From Paracentrotus lividus (taxonomy: Eukaryota; Echinodermata; Echinoidea; Camarodonta; Echinidae): a stretch of 64,000 bases of DNA. Of this stretch, positions 35,400 through 48,900 are shown one piece after another. A program made the translations under genes and the position numbers. The DNA lies in the NCBI GenBank assembly GCA_940671915.1, contig CALNVZ010003426.1, positions 25,768,984 to 25,832,983 of the forward strand, given 5' to 3'. Under the pieces are notes generated by a model. It had not been told where the DNA came from. It did no database searches and was given only the letters and a program-made list of their open reading frames with translations. Positions within the stretch are counted from its first letter, which is position 1. Every line of letters starts with the position of its first letter.

Positions 35400-36730
35400 T
35401 TTATATGTTTTTACTTGGCGTGTAGAATGAATGATATATAACACATGCTGCTTACATGTCGGGGTAAGGTGCCACATAAATAATTCAAACTAGCATGCTT
35501 TCAAATTAGCTTGCTCATACAAGATGCATGTGGACAAAGATTGTCAACAAAATATAAAATGCATTTTCTCCTGAATATTTAACTGTGAATTAAGGTATAT
35601 CATAAAATGAATGGTTTTGCATTATGTGTATATCTTTCATTCAAATTTCTGATTCTGCTTTCATGATATTTCTATTCAGTTCCATGAAAAACCTGAATCC
35701 GACAAGAGCTGTTTGAAACTAGGTTTAAGTCTAATACATAATGCATTTCCCCCAAGGCCAGTACAGTGAACTCCCATTGGGGTGCCCGAGACCTAACACA
35801 TTACTTCTACCTCAACATAAAGAAATATCATTACAATGTGAATTGAACATGCAGATTTGCATATATTCTTTGAAATTGGAAAAGGGAGAGATACCTCATT
35901 ATAATCTTGTCATATTTGTGCTTCTTATTAATGAACTTTAACGGATAGGCCACATTTGGTGTTTCCTTTCAAAGATGTTTTTCATTGAAATCTTTTACCA
36001 AAGGATCCTTCGAATCAAGTCCACTAATTAAGTCCCACTTGGTCTATGCAGGTTGGATCGCAGAACTATTCTGGGTTATACATACATGTACATAACAATT
36101 TTTCAGATAATTCCAGGAGATAAAGTAACGGTGTGTTGGTGGATAAGAAGCTTAATGCATGTATATGTATAGCTTTTAATCTCAGGGCTTACTTTGACTA
36201 TATCCTGTTTTTTAGAGTAAAAAAAAAAAAAAAATACAAAATACAAAAAGAAATAAGACTGATTTTTGCTGATAACAGAAGAGAAACTGCAGCTATATCT
36301 AAAGAAGTACCCCTTGCAGCACAATTGTGATATAATTTATATTTTCGTAATTTCTAAATTTTTGTTTAAGAGAGATGCTCTTTGAAAGTATCCAGAGCTT
36401 AATTGCTCTACTACAGTGCAGTTAATTGATTTTTAAATCCTGTTTGTGACCTTTTGTTTGGAAACAGGTGAGAAAAAACTGTTCTTCACGTAAAAACAAG
36501 TCCTGTGCATTTATTTTTTTATTTTCTTTTTAAATTTGACCTTTAGTTTGCAAATGAACAAACAGCTCTGTGTATGAAAATAATATCTGTGCTTGTAGGG
36601 TTTCTTCAACAATTACATACATTTCAGCTCCATTGTAACAAGCACAAATCCAACAAAGGTTTAATAAGACAATGCAATTTTCTCAGTCCGAATTTAAAAT
36701 GTGATCACATGTTTCTATATCTCTATGTGT
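35400..36730. other. Intergenic, no gene recognised
   Basis: AT-rich sequence with an A-run near 36220-36235. Short open frames lack motifs. Confidence 0.4.
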
Positions 36731-36732
36731 TA

Positions 36733-37161
36733 CAGTCTGTGTCAAAAAATGGTACAGTCGGGAAAAAGTGATTTAGGTATGACATCTTCTCAAATGATGT
36801 GTGAATGTTATACCAACCTAAAGCCGAAATATTCTTCTTGCTGATGCACTTTGTTTTGTATAATTTGCTTTTGTGCGGCAATGAGCTAGTCAAAATTACA
36901 CACATCTATTGTTTCGGTGCACTCATTTCATGGCTATTATGTGCGAAACCCATAGAAAAGCATGTGGAAAGTACATTTCTCTTGATTATAGAAAACTGGT
37001 CATATCTTAAGATCTACAGCACTGAATGGGATGAAAAAATTGCAGAAGGAAGCCTGATTTTCCTTCTTTATGGAAATATCAAACACTTGTAGAATGTGAT
37101 TAATTTTCATACTTTAAAAAAAAATGTTTTCCACTTGTATCATTTTATTTGACACAGACTG
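36733..37161. mobile_element. TA-flanked foldback element, CAGTCTGTGTC ends
   Basis: The left end CAGTCTGTGTCAAA follows TA (36731-36732); the right end TTTGACACAGACTG precedes TA (37162-37163). Outer arms of about 35 bases are imperfectly complementary. It is non-coding. Confidence 0.8.
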
Positions 37162-37164
37162 TAT

Positions 37165-39426
37165 AAAGATTTTGTTACATACAAGGTAATTGGTTTAGGC
37201 CTGAGCACCGTGTAATAATAGGAGTAGATTGTAGTTTGCTCAATGTGTCTTTATGCTCCCTATTACTTAGGATATCATGGACCATGGATTTTTTTTATAT
37301 ACCTCCATACAGTCTCTTACACAAATTGCTGAAGAAAATTGGTTCTATATTTTTTCCCATGCAGCAGAAAACTTTGCAATACACATCTTGCTTTGCGACT
37401 TGTGCCAAAGCACACTTTTCAAGAGTTCACACTATTAAAGCACTTAAATGTAATATTGATTCTGGAGGGGACAAAAGAATGGTATAGCCTTGCAGTATAA
37501 CTGAAAAAATAGAAAACTAGTTTCTATACTGACTCCGAAGCTTTACCAAATGTTTAATCCGGTAAAGCAACACTTGACAAGGAAAGTGCATGATATTACT
37601 GTGACATCCCAGAAAATTTTTCAAAGATACGAGGAAGATAAGGGCTTAAAACTAGAACTGTCTATGACCATTTTTGGAGATATTGAGTAAAGTTCATCAA
37701 ATTACTGTGCATGTGTTTGTGTGCCAGAACTGTGAGGATTCTGGCACAAAAACGTACATGAACATACAGCAATTTGGTGAACTTCAAAAGTGGGCATAGA
37801 CAGTCTTTAAGTCTTTCTTTAAGCCTTGAATATGAGCTTAAAGGGCCATAGCATAACTACAGCTTTCAGTCCTATCGAAAGAAACTGATGCAAGATGATC
37901 ATCTGAGGCATACTAGGGCTTCAACCAAATATCCATGCCTCTTTTTCAAGTGTTGCACATAAATACCCAACATGGCTCAAATTTAACAGTGGCACATGTG
38001 TCACTAGCCTCCAAAAATGGCTACAGGCTTAAATTCAAATCTCAATTCAACAGAACACAACAAAATAAATTGACTCGGCAGGAAACGTCTTGTGCTACCT
38101 GAATTCATGCTTAATATGACCTGGCTATACACCTGAAAACAAAAATTTGAGGGCACTGCTGGAGTGCAGGTGCAAAAGTGAGAAGTGTCAGACATGCCAG
38201 ACAAAAAGAATTAATATTTTTACCAAAACAGCAGGAGCATTGAAAAAAAGAAGAGGACTCAGAACATCATCCTTGATTCAGATCCAGTATCATTTGAAAA
38301 TTTCATGGTAAAAGGGAATAATGTACGATATACAAGTATGCAGCAAAGTTCTCAAATCTATAAAGTGAATACATCTACTTCTCAACCATTTTTGCACAGT
38401 TCCTGCCTTACAACTGTCATCTGGAGTCAAGTTTGAGTTTTGGTAACGGGAACTGATCGATTCTCAATTGTATTCATAAAGTGGGTACATATAGGTGCTT
38501 TGGATTCAGCAAAACATAAACACAACTAACAAGGGACAATGTGTTTGACAGCTTGACACATGGTCAATAAACCTAGCTCAAGTTTCTCACCATTTCTTGC
38601 TCATTATGACCAGGATGTGACCAAGTCAGGAAACATTTTCTACTCAAATCCCTTAATTAACCATTATTTGGTTGTGGTTTTGAGCAATCAGCATAGGTTT
38701 GAAATCTTTGATTGGCAAGTGACCAAAGACTTCAAAGTGGGAAATTTAGTTGCCTTCTATCAAGGCACTTGATAACATGTCACATTATGCATCGCTCGTT
38801 GGTAATCTAAAGTGACTACCATGGGTAAATACATGTAAGATGCTATTATATTTATTATTAATATTCATTATGTTCGCATTTGAGAGCTTTTGGTAACACC
38901 ATGTGGTACATGTACGCCCTATTGAAAGGCCATTGGCATATCTTTCTTTAAAAAAAACCCAACTTATTGGGCATTTACATGTATGGGAATAAAGAAAAGG
39001 AAAGAAAAGAGGCTGAATAAAAATGGATTTTAAATTAGAACACAGACATGAAACCACGTAAGTAGGTTCTTTTAAAGAAAAATATACCAACAGCATCTCA
39101 ATAAGGCTTACCAAATGATGACACCTTCAGAGAAAATATATTGGATGTTTTTTTCCCCAAACTTTACCAGTACCTCAAGTTCCTTTTAAGCAAAACTCTT
39201 TCATGACTGCATGGATTTGAAGGTCTATATCCATCCTAATGCACTGAATTATGATAGAGTCACCGCCTGCAGAGGAAGGCCACTGGCCGATAATGACGAC
39301 CTGTCTATTAAGGCCAAATGTTGAAATTCCCTAGCGCAGCATTTATCATTGAAACCTATACTAAAATGACCTGTTAATAATGGTCACCTGCTTATAGCAT
39401 CTTTGGTTACCCCCCAGTGGCCTTGC
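37165..39426. other. Gene-poor stretch downstream of CNOT2
   Basis: Moderately unique sequence without repeats I recognise or coding exons. The part next to CNOT2 may be 3' untranslated sequence if the signal at 39427 is not the main one. Confidence 0.4.
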
Positions 39427-39432
39427 TTTATT
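39427..39432 (-). promoter_or_regulatory. Candidate CNOT2 polyadenylation signal
   Basis: AATAAA on the minus strand (context TTAATAAAGC), about 295 bases after the CNOT2 stop. Confidence 0.45.
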
Positions 39433-39725
39433 AACAGATTTCATGGTAAATATCCATCATCTTCACCTCCTCTTTAGTTACTTCAGCATTACATCAACTC
39501 CTTCCAAACAATCTAACTTGACCGCCCCCTCCCCCCACCCGTCGTTCATTTTCTTTTGCCTAGCGACCATCACCCTCAACCCTCTACCCCTAGAACAGGG
39601 CTCCCGAAAACAACAAAAAAACAAAACTTAATGATGAGGCTCAGGATGAGATAGCCAGAGCATGATAGAGATGGAGAGAAAGGGGTTAAAAGTAAAACGT
39701 AGAAAAAGAAACCTCCATGGGAGAA

Positions 39726-39966
39726 CTATTTCTGGAATGCAGGGTTCGTTGAGGTGTTGTGATGAAAGGACGCTGGCAGATGGGGGCGCTCTTCCAGCTT
39801 GTCGTAATCGAGATGGAAGTCCTTGGCCATCTTACACCAGCGGTTGTAATCAAAGTAGTAGTAGACGCCTCTCTCGTACGTACTCGTCTTGACCTGGGGT
39901 TCCATGCCCGGCCCACGCGTAATCCACACTCTTTCGTCTTTGTGGTATCTCCAATCACGATTGTAA
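39726..39966 (-). CDS. CNOT2: CNOT2 last coding exon, NOT box part 2
   Basis: It encodes YNRDWRYHKDERVWITRGPG through DYDKLEERPHLP and ends NPAFQK, with a TAG stop at 39726-39728. The acceptor is GCAATGTAG. Confidence 0.96.
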
Positions 39967-42900
39967 CTACATTGCAGAAGATAAACATACAAATAAGCCA
40001 GATTCGTTATTATTTCTTTTTCAGAGTCAATTTTGTTTTGGAAAAGAAATGGAAATCATTATAAAGAAATGTCATAGTCTAGTGGTCGGATCACATGACT
40101 TGAAATGCAAAGGTCGTTGGTTCCATTCCCTTCACGACATCATCTCTTTGATGAAGGCATTTTATCTGAGGTGTTAAAATACTTGGTAGAATTGTGAGTT
40201 CTTATGAGTTATTAAGAGTTCATGCACACATTGGGATTGATTCCAATGAACAATGCAGCAGCAAGCAATGAGGCTGCCAGGCCTCACCTGGTTGGGCTGA
40301 GGATGTTGATCGGCGATGCAAATGTGAAATCTGATTTTTGGTTTTTATTAGTATAATGTAATATAAACTAGAAGCATACACTATTCATAGAGAACTGTTG
40401 ACGGGATAGCGCCATGAGCGACCTCGGACGGTGTGTGCACCCTAAAAGTTTACACTATTATCATTATTACATTTTTAAAGCAACTTTATTTGATCATTTG
40501 GAAAGACCTTATATAAAATTATTACTGTTATTATCATCATTATAATTCTCAGGCCTGTCCACCTAATAAAACATATTTCTATGTTAAGGTGTTTCTCTAC
40601 ATGATGCAGTTGGCTCTTCAAGTGTGACTCTTGGTGACTCTCTCACATACAGGACCTGAATTTACCATCCTATCAAAAGGAAGGCATGTTTTGTGTCATA
40701 TATCCATCAATGCATATGCAACAGAGGAAAGGCAGATGCTCAACTTCCACACTTAATGAAAGATTTATCAAGGAGATGGTAACTGATATTTTCTTTGTAA
40801 AAGGGCATTGCGGTGGCAATAACAAGCTGCCTGGATTGTACAGATTCTACAAATCTATTTAATGTCAAAGGGTACATAAGAAGCCTTTGGACAAAAATAA
40901 GGAGTATAGTCCATTGCTAAAAACCACTCACAATCACAAGATAGGTTATTGAAATGTCATTAAATGTCAGGATCTGAATGACAAACGGTTAATTATACAA
41001 GGATTATAGATCATTGTCAACAACCACTGACACTCACTAATAGGTCATTGAAATATTCCATTAAATGTCAATGCCTCTGAATGTAAGTTCTTGGATATCA
41101 AACAGGAACGGAAGAAAGCTTGAAATAGAGATGACAGATTGATGAAAATAATATCCAAAGTCCTAAGATAAGTCTTCCAAATGGCATTAACTGGATGTCA
41201 AATGGCAAGAAAATACATTTTTGAGTAGAAATTAAGGATTATTACAAATTAGATAATACAAATATCACAACAAGGGTTAGGGTTCAACTTATGCATTTAT
41301 TGATCACCTCCAATGTATGTTTCAAATGCATGAAATATTGGTGTTTTAAACAACTGTATTGCTTTGGTTTCACTCAGCTTCTAGACCGGTACAAGCTGAC
41401 TAAATGCTAAAGATGTTGTTTCGGTGACATCAGCTAGGCCCAACCAACTTTTCATTTTTGTGTGTCTGGTAAAATGTCAGAAATAGTTTCTTATAATTAT
41501 TACGGTGTAACCAACCCTCTATTTGGTGATGATTATAACTTACAGTTCTGCAGCAGCTGCTAGCTGTAAGACATCTCCTCCATGTGTGTAGTATAAGTGA
41601 AAGAGAAGATCTTCTCCATATCTTGATAACTTGATAGGTGCAAGCTAAGAAACGAATAAACAAATGACAGGATTAATTTGCACGTTTTACGATACATGTG
41701 GTTCAGACGCAATGGGTCAACATCTTTTATGACAACATCAGCTCAACAGTTAATTAGTTTGTCAGTTTGTGCCCCAAATGATAGATATGTAGAAACTTTG
41801 GTGTACATTGAAAAATAGAAGAATTGCCTACCAGGAACTGAGCTCACTGTTCATTACATTTTTAAAAATATATGTCATTTAGGATGGGATATACAGATCT
41901 GAGATCAGGGCCCGTATTCCATAAACGACTTAAGCAAGAAATTTAAGCATTTTTTTCTTATCTTTTGGCTAAGACAAATTTCTTAGCCAAAATGCTCAAC
42001 CCATAAACCAAAAATGGCTAAGAATTTTTTTTTTAAAGACTTTTGGCTTAGCCGATTTTGACAGTTTAATCATGAATTCTTCGATTTTGGCTTTAAAGCC
42101 AAAAGTCTTAAATGGAAATGCCCTTCAAATACGCACATAAAAAGGAGAATTTTATTTGAACTTTAAGCCTACTACATGTACATAGTGGCGTAATTTATAT
42201 TCTGATTATACGGCAAGCACATTTGAAACCAAAAACTAAACATGACAACATTAATAAAATTCTTTAAAAATAATCATATATTTCAGACATAATCTGCAAT
42301 GTGAAGCATCTTAAACTTTTAAACAGTTTAATTCTATTCGTGAGATATAAACTAAATAGTAACGACATCCATAAATTGTTACAAATTTAGTTCAAAACGG
42401 AAAAATGAAACTTTTATAAGCGTATTTTATACAGATTGCGTAGGGCATAAGGCCCTTTTTGCGGGCAACTATTTTTGTCATTTTGCTTCTGCGCGACCTT
42501 TGTGACGTCATAACAAGTTAGGACTTTTGCTTATTTTTTTCTGAACGCAGACAAAGAGCCCATCGTGTTTGGAATACGGCTAAGGCTTTTTTCTTAACTT
42601 AGAGAAAATCTCAGAAAAATACTTAGGACTTAAGACAAATGCTTACGTCCTTTATGGAATACAGGCCCTGAACTCAAATCCTATCTGAGAAATTCATCCC
42701 AATCCTATCATTTATTCATACATATCTCATTGTTACTATCCAATACTAACAGGTCGAGGAGAACATTGCATGAATTCCTAGCCAATGCCCTACATGTATA
42801 TGACAATGCCCAATGACATATATTCATGGTGCCCGCACCATGAATATATGTCTATCCAGCATAACAGTCCGGAGTTTCTCAACACCTAGGAGAGTACAAT

Positions 42901-45900
42901 TATGAGTACACATAATTTCAATGAAAATTCTTTCTTAAAGAACCACAAATCAACAAGATAAACATGTCTCAAAATACCATGATATATAGACTGACCTTAT
43001 CTCGTATGTGTAGATTGGTGAGGTACTCTTGCGGCACATGATAGTCAATATCTTGAGGTCTACTCGGCGCATCCGAACTCGGCGATTGGAACGTACTGTA
43101 CAAGTTTCTATGGGAAAATCACACAATAGGATATATAATTAACCAGAAATAGAAATAATTTCACACCAATATCTATGCTAGTCAATGGAAAGTAATCCTA
43201 GACTTGAATTCCATTAAAACGTGTGTGCATGTAACGTGATGTTATATGCGAGCTGCTCTATTATGTGTTATGTAATGTAAATTCCATAAAGTGTCATTTA
43301 TTTCACCTGTGCAGTTGATATATCATCAAACCTATGTTCATATACATGCCTCTATCAATTCAACTCATTCTTTTATCAAGAACCATGAAAAAAGACAAAA
43401 AATTCATGGAATTTACATACACAGCACAAGGGAGAGCTGCTCGCATGTGACGTCACAAAATCAAAATTTTTAATATCCATAACTTCACTATTTTTTGGTC
43501 GATTTTCTTCAAACTTTCACTCATATTTTTTATTTATTTTCTGCAAGTTTTTTTTAACCAATAAAATTCCAGGGTGAACTTCCCGTTAAAAAAAAAAAAG
43601 AAAAAGAAAAAAGAAGAAGACAGGCATCAGAAGACTTACTCTGGTGAATTGAGATTAAGTCCCAACGTGGTGAGGTCACTCCCTAGTGCTAGCTGGACCA
43701 GATTAGGGTCTGTCTCTGCCGCTCTGATAAACGTTAGCAGCCCTACCATACCAAATGGATCCGTTAACATACCGGGTGGGATGTTCATCACTTTACCTGA
43801 AGAAAACAAAAAAATGCATTGTTGGCTTACATGTACATTCAGACTGCTGGAGAGTTGCCAATAGCCACCACCAAAAAAAAAAAAAATTAATTAATACAAA
43901 AATCTGAAGATTCATGGCAATTTGCTGTAACTCTAGGCAAAGTTAAATCAGAGCACATTGACACATTGAAAGAATATCAGTCACCAGAACTTATTTGGCC
44001 ATCTAAGTTCATGGTTAGGGAGACCCTGAATTGCAAGCCCTGAGAAGACCACTGCACTCACTAAGAATATGCTCTGACAAGAACAAGGAATTTCCGTAAT
44101 TACAATTACATTTTTCAAATCATAGCTCAAAATTTACCTGTTCTAGTTCTAGGAGAATTTTTGTTTGTTATATGTACAGTATAAACCAATATTTTCGCGT
44201 ACAGATATTTCCGCGATTTTGGACTAGTTGGGGAAATTCGCGAGAGCAAAATTTCGCGATTTTGGTGATGACCTCATTACACTAAATAGCCTTGTACTGA
44301 AGTGGAAAATTTCAAGATAACCAACCCGCAAAGTTTGCGAAAATAAAGTCAGCGCAAAAATAACCACTAATATACAGTACCTTTTTTCAATATTTTATGT
44401 GCCATGAGCACTGAAAGGCAGAACTGTATATAAGTAGCTACTATCATTACTATGCACTTTAGAAACACACAACATTTGTTATAAGTGAATAATGTTTACC
44501 ATCTTGATGTATCTGGATACCTTTCACCTCATTGCCATTGCCATTCTCCTCAGAACTATTGTTGTTAGTCTTGTCTCCAGGGAATCTCGCATTATCTTTT
44601 TGTTCTAAAAATGAAGGGGGCAGAAATGAGACTGATGTCACTGTCATTAATCATGTAGATGTAAACACATTGATTTGTGCCCAAGTTATAGTGTTATTAT
44701 TATTATTGTGTTTAATTTATACCAAAATAAACAAAAAAACAAAAACAAAAACTGACGTAATTAATTCATATTAAAGATTACATATTTTAAAAAGATATAT
44801 GTATAATGCCAAAAACGAGTGTGTGCTGAATTTTGCACTGGTCTCGCCTTCGGCGGCCAAGAACTTTAGAGGCCCTAAAGATTCCCTCTACTTCCCCCTA
44901 CTTAAATGCCAAGAATGGCATTCAAACCCCTATCTTTTTAGTCAATATTTCAGTTGTTTGTTAACTAGAACAAAGTGCTTGGAAAATACTAATGATACTT
45001 AAATAAACCATGTATCCCTTGAAGACCTGAAAGGGTTTAAACCCAGAGCAACGTCATGTGTCCAACACTGGACTGTAATTGGATATAATGTAGTGATCCG
45101 AAAATAAGGAAATAAGGAAATAACATCTAAAACATTTGAGGTAAGAGAAATGGGATATTGAGGATACATACCACTCTTGATGTTTGCTCCTGGAAGAGCA
45201 GGGAAGTCTTCACTCTGCATCTGAAACTCTGGGGTGGGTTCTGCTTGTTTGCTAACCATGCCAACTGCATCAAAAACAAACCAAACACACAGAGACAGAC
45301 AAGACAAAACCAAAAGCATCCCGCTCAGTATACACCCTCAGAGAATTTTTTCATCCCTGCTAAGTCATAAAACCCTAGAGCATCTATTCTCTATTTGAAA
45401 TTTGCATAACACTGTACTAGCTACCAAGACACTCCTTCATGTATTCTGATTAGATGTGATGATCGATTGATCATGAATAATAAACTATTAAGCATTGAAT
45501 ATAATTCTTGAAAATATTACCTGAGCAATGATAACTTAGCAATATTGCATTTAGAAATGAAAGTAGATGTTTATAGTCAGTTCTTAATTATAGAGGTAGA
45601 GCTTAATCACTAGCTTCACGGCCTTGAACCAAAAAAAAACTTGAATCAACATAAATGAACAGGCTAGGGAGATGCAAGATACACAAACTACCTACACCAT
45701 GAAAAGAAGGACAGATGAAAACTGCGTTTAATTCTTACCATAAGCAGGCCTGCCTGCCATAGGGTTTGGTTGGAACAAACTAACATTCCCCGATGACGAC
45801 TCTCCTGTTTGCCGACCTCTTGTGCCCGCCAAAACCGGAAAGTCTGAACTGTCAAGAATTGAGGTGTCGTTTGCTGAAAGGTAGAAAGAGATAATAGTAA

Positions 45901-48900
45901 AAAAAAATCTCTATCAAGCACATTTTGGCAAACAAACAAATACATGAAAGTGTCCACAAATGAATTTTGATGAATGCATTCAAAATGGACTTATCTCTTT
46001 TTGGTACATATACTTTCAAACCATACAGCAATTAAAATTGAGATTGTAAATTCAATTATGTATACTTTTTTCAATGACTTAGTATCATTTTTTTTTTCAA
46101 ATCATTATATTATAAATGACATAAATGTTGTACAACATTACTGTGGCTTCTGAGGAGGAGACTTGACCCCATCTTATTGTGTGGCACACAATAAGATGGG
46201 GTCAAGTCTCCTCCTCAGAAATACAATTTTTGAAGTTTCAAATAAGAGCCTTTGCTTGCAGAATACCAATGAAAATATTTCTCAAAGGTAACTGTTTCAC
46301 TCACCATTTCCGTAGCCGCCAAAGTTGCCTAGTAACGCACTCTGTCCCCCACCGAAGCTTGGGGGTCGATTGAATGCACCGATACCACTTGAGTTGGTTG
46401 GTGTTACCCCACTACCTATTACTCTGGATTGCTGCTGTTGTTGTTGTTGTTGTTGTTGCTGCTGTGCCGATGAATGTTTCTGCTGCATGGCTAGAATACT
46501 GGGTGAGGTTCTGTTGTGACCCATGTTTAGCAGCCCCCTGGATGGATTAAAGTAGTGTGAGGCAAGTGTTATTCATGATGATGTATTATACAGGTATGAG
46601 ACAGAGAAATATTTTTTAAAAAGAGGAAAAATTGCTACCAGTGAGGGAGCGTAGCGACCGAACTTCCTGGAGATGGGTTCGGGAGGAGGGTTCCCCCTCC
46701 CGCAGAAAATTTTGCAATTTTAGGTATTGAAAGTTCATAATTTCTTTGGCTGCGACTTTGTCAATGCTATCTTCAGTGCATCGGATATGTGCAGCACATG
46801 TCTGATGGCATGGAAGGCATAAGCATGCCTGATTGACCTCTGAACCCATGAAACGTACATGTACCTGTTTGGTGATGCAGGGTTAGGAGGTGGCATTGAA
46901 GGCATAGGCATGCCCGATGACGTTGGGAGACCTAAGCTTGAATGACTTGTCATGCCCGTACTCCTGGGGGGAAACGCTTGCTGTTGATTGGACATCCCTC
47001 TCGGTAACGCATTCTGGATCCCTAATCCTGTCCAACAAAAAAAATATTTCACTCAAATTAAAACTTGAACAATGATGAAATACAAGAATACTAAAAGACT
47101 TCAATTTTTTCACTCTTACAAGATAATCTAAAAAAATTATGAATCTCTAGATTGCTTCTGAGGCAGAATGGGTTTTTATGTAACCTAAGGGATAAATTGA
47201 GCTGTAGCAAGTCTTGAGCAGGTTTTCCCTGCATGCATTTCACCTACAAGATAAAGCTTCAAACATTTGAACAAAACCAAATAATTCTGGTCTGAGAGGA
47301 GACACTTTGAATAAGAAATCTCAAACTTCTTCAAAGGAATTTTTAAACACAGCAAAACACTTTTTTTCTTCTTCACAACATAAGTACTCTATAATATTTT
47401 TTTGATTGGATTTTATAAATGGATGGATTTATCTTATTTGACCCTATGAGCTTTACATGTAGGTACACAAGAGTTGGTTTCAATTAGTCTTCATACCTTG
47501 CTGACTGCCATAGAAACTTCCTGAGAACTGTGAGAGAGGCTGGGATTGCGATGTCATTAACTGAAAGACAATTCATCAAGAAATCAAAAATCATCATCAT
47601 CCTCATAAAAAACAAAATTATCATCGATTATGCCAGCTTAGGGTGTGGGTGAAATGTGACCCCCAAAAAGCAATTCTGTTCTTGAAAGCCCATGTTGAAA
47701 TTAAAATGCAATATAGCACACAATTTACTTATAAAATCTTGAATGTCAAAAATCTTGAATTTAAAAAGTGCATCCAGGCAGTGCATCATCACATCAATAC
47801 TATATAACCTGACAACCACCACAATCAATCATCACCATTATCAACATCATCACTATCATATAAACATCTTACTCATCATCAGATCAGCATGGTCACTATC
47901 AGCATCATCACTGTAGATACCACCACCATCATCAACAGCATGACCACCATCATCAATATTATTGCTAATGACCACTACCACCACCACCACCACCACCACC
48001 ACCACCACCATCACCAACACAACCATCACCATCACCACCACCACCACAACCATCACCCTCACCACCACCACCCACCACTAACACCACCATCATCATCCTC
48101 ATCAAATGAAGTATCTTACATCTTTTTCTGGTCTTGAGGAGGGAACATGGACGCTGGGTGAAGAACATTGCATCTCCAAAGTCATTGTCTCCCCCTTCTT
48201 TGTAAGGTCCCATCTTATTCGTCTTGTCTTTCGTTCTACTCCTAATAATGAGAATTCAGCTGCAAGAACAAATTAAATATTAAAAAAAATCATGAAATAA
48301 ACAGCACAGTTCCAAGCAACAGTCATGAGACAATCTCAAGGAATAAAGAGCAAATGCAAATGTGTGTTCTCTAAATAATGTCACCAAATTTATCATTTGC
48401 TTGAAGATCAACAACTCTCCATCTTTATTATTTCTTTATTATTAGATTTCTAATCTCTGGAAATTATCTATAACTCCTCTGGCAGACATCTAACCAGTGA
48501 CATGTAAGTGGTCCATTAAAATATATTGTTTATATTTCATTGTTGGGTTTAGACAGGATCTATATGAAGTTTAAGTTAAAGCTGGTGTATAGTTTCGGGA
48601 GAAAGAAAAATTTATTTTGATACACATTAAGATAAATTATGATAGATTGAATCTAATCACTATAATAAAGCAAATTATAGTACTTGAAATCTCGTTTTAG
48701 TGTCTTTGTTTCATAATATAAGGATAAAAAGATAAGTTGGGGACCCGTCTCAGGTTAGCGCTCACGTGGAAACCAATGGGGATTCTCTGTGTGGGTGTTA
48801 CACACTGATCGTTCGCACTAATTCACGCCGTAACCTCCGGCGTGCGAAATGGTTAGCAGAGGTCTAAACGGAAGTTGGATTGCGCTTCATTCAAACTTTA

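Noticed and set aside
47856..48213. His-, Val- and Gly-rich open frames beside CNOT2 exon 4
   Set aside because: They are CAC/CAT triplet repeat artefacts; only the exon part at 48120-48259 is coding.
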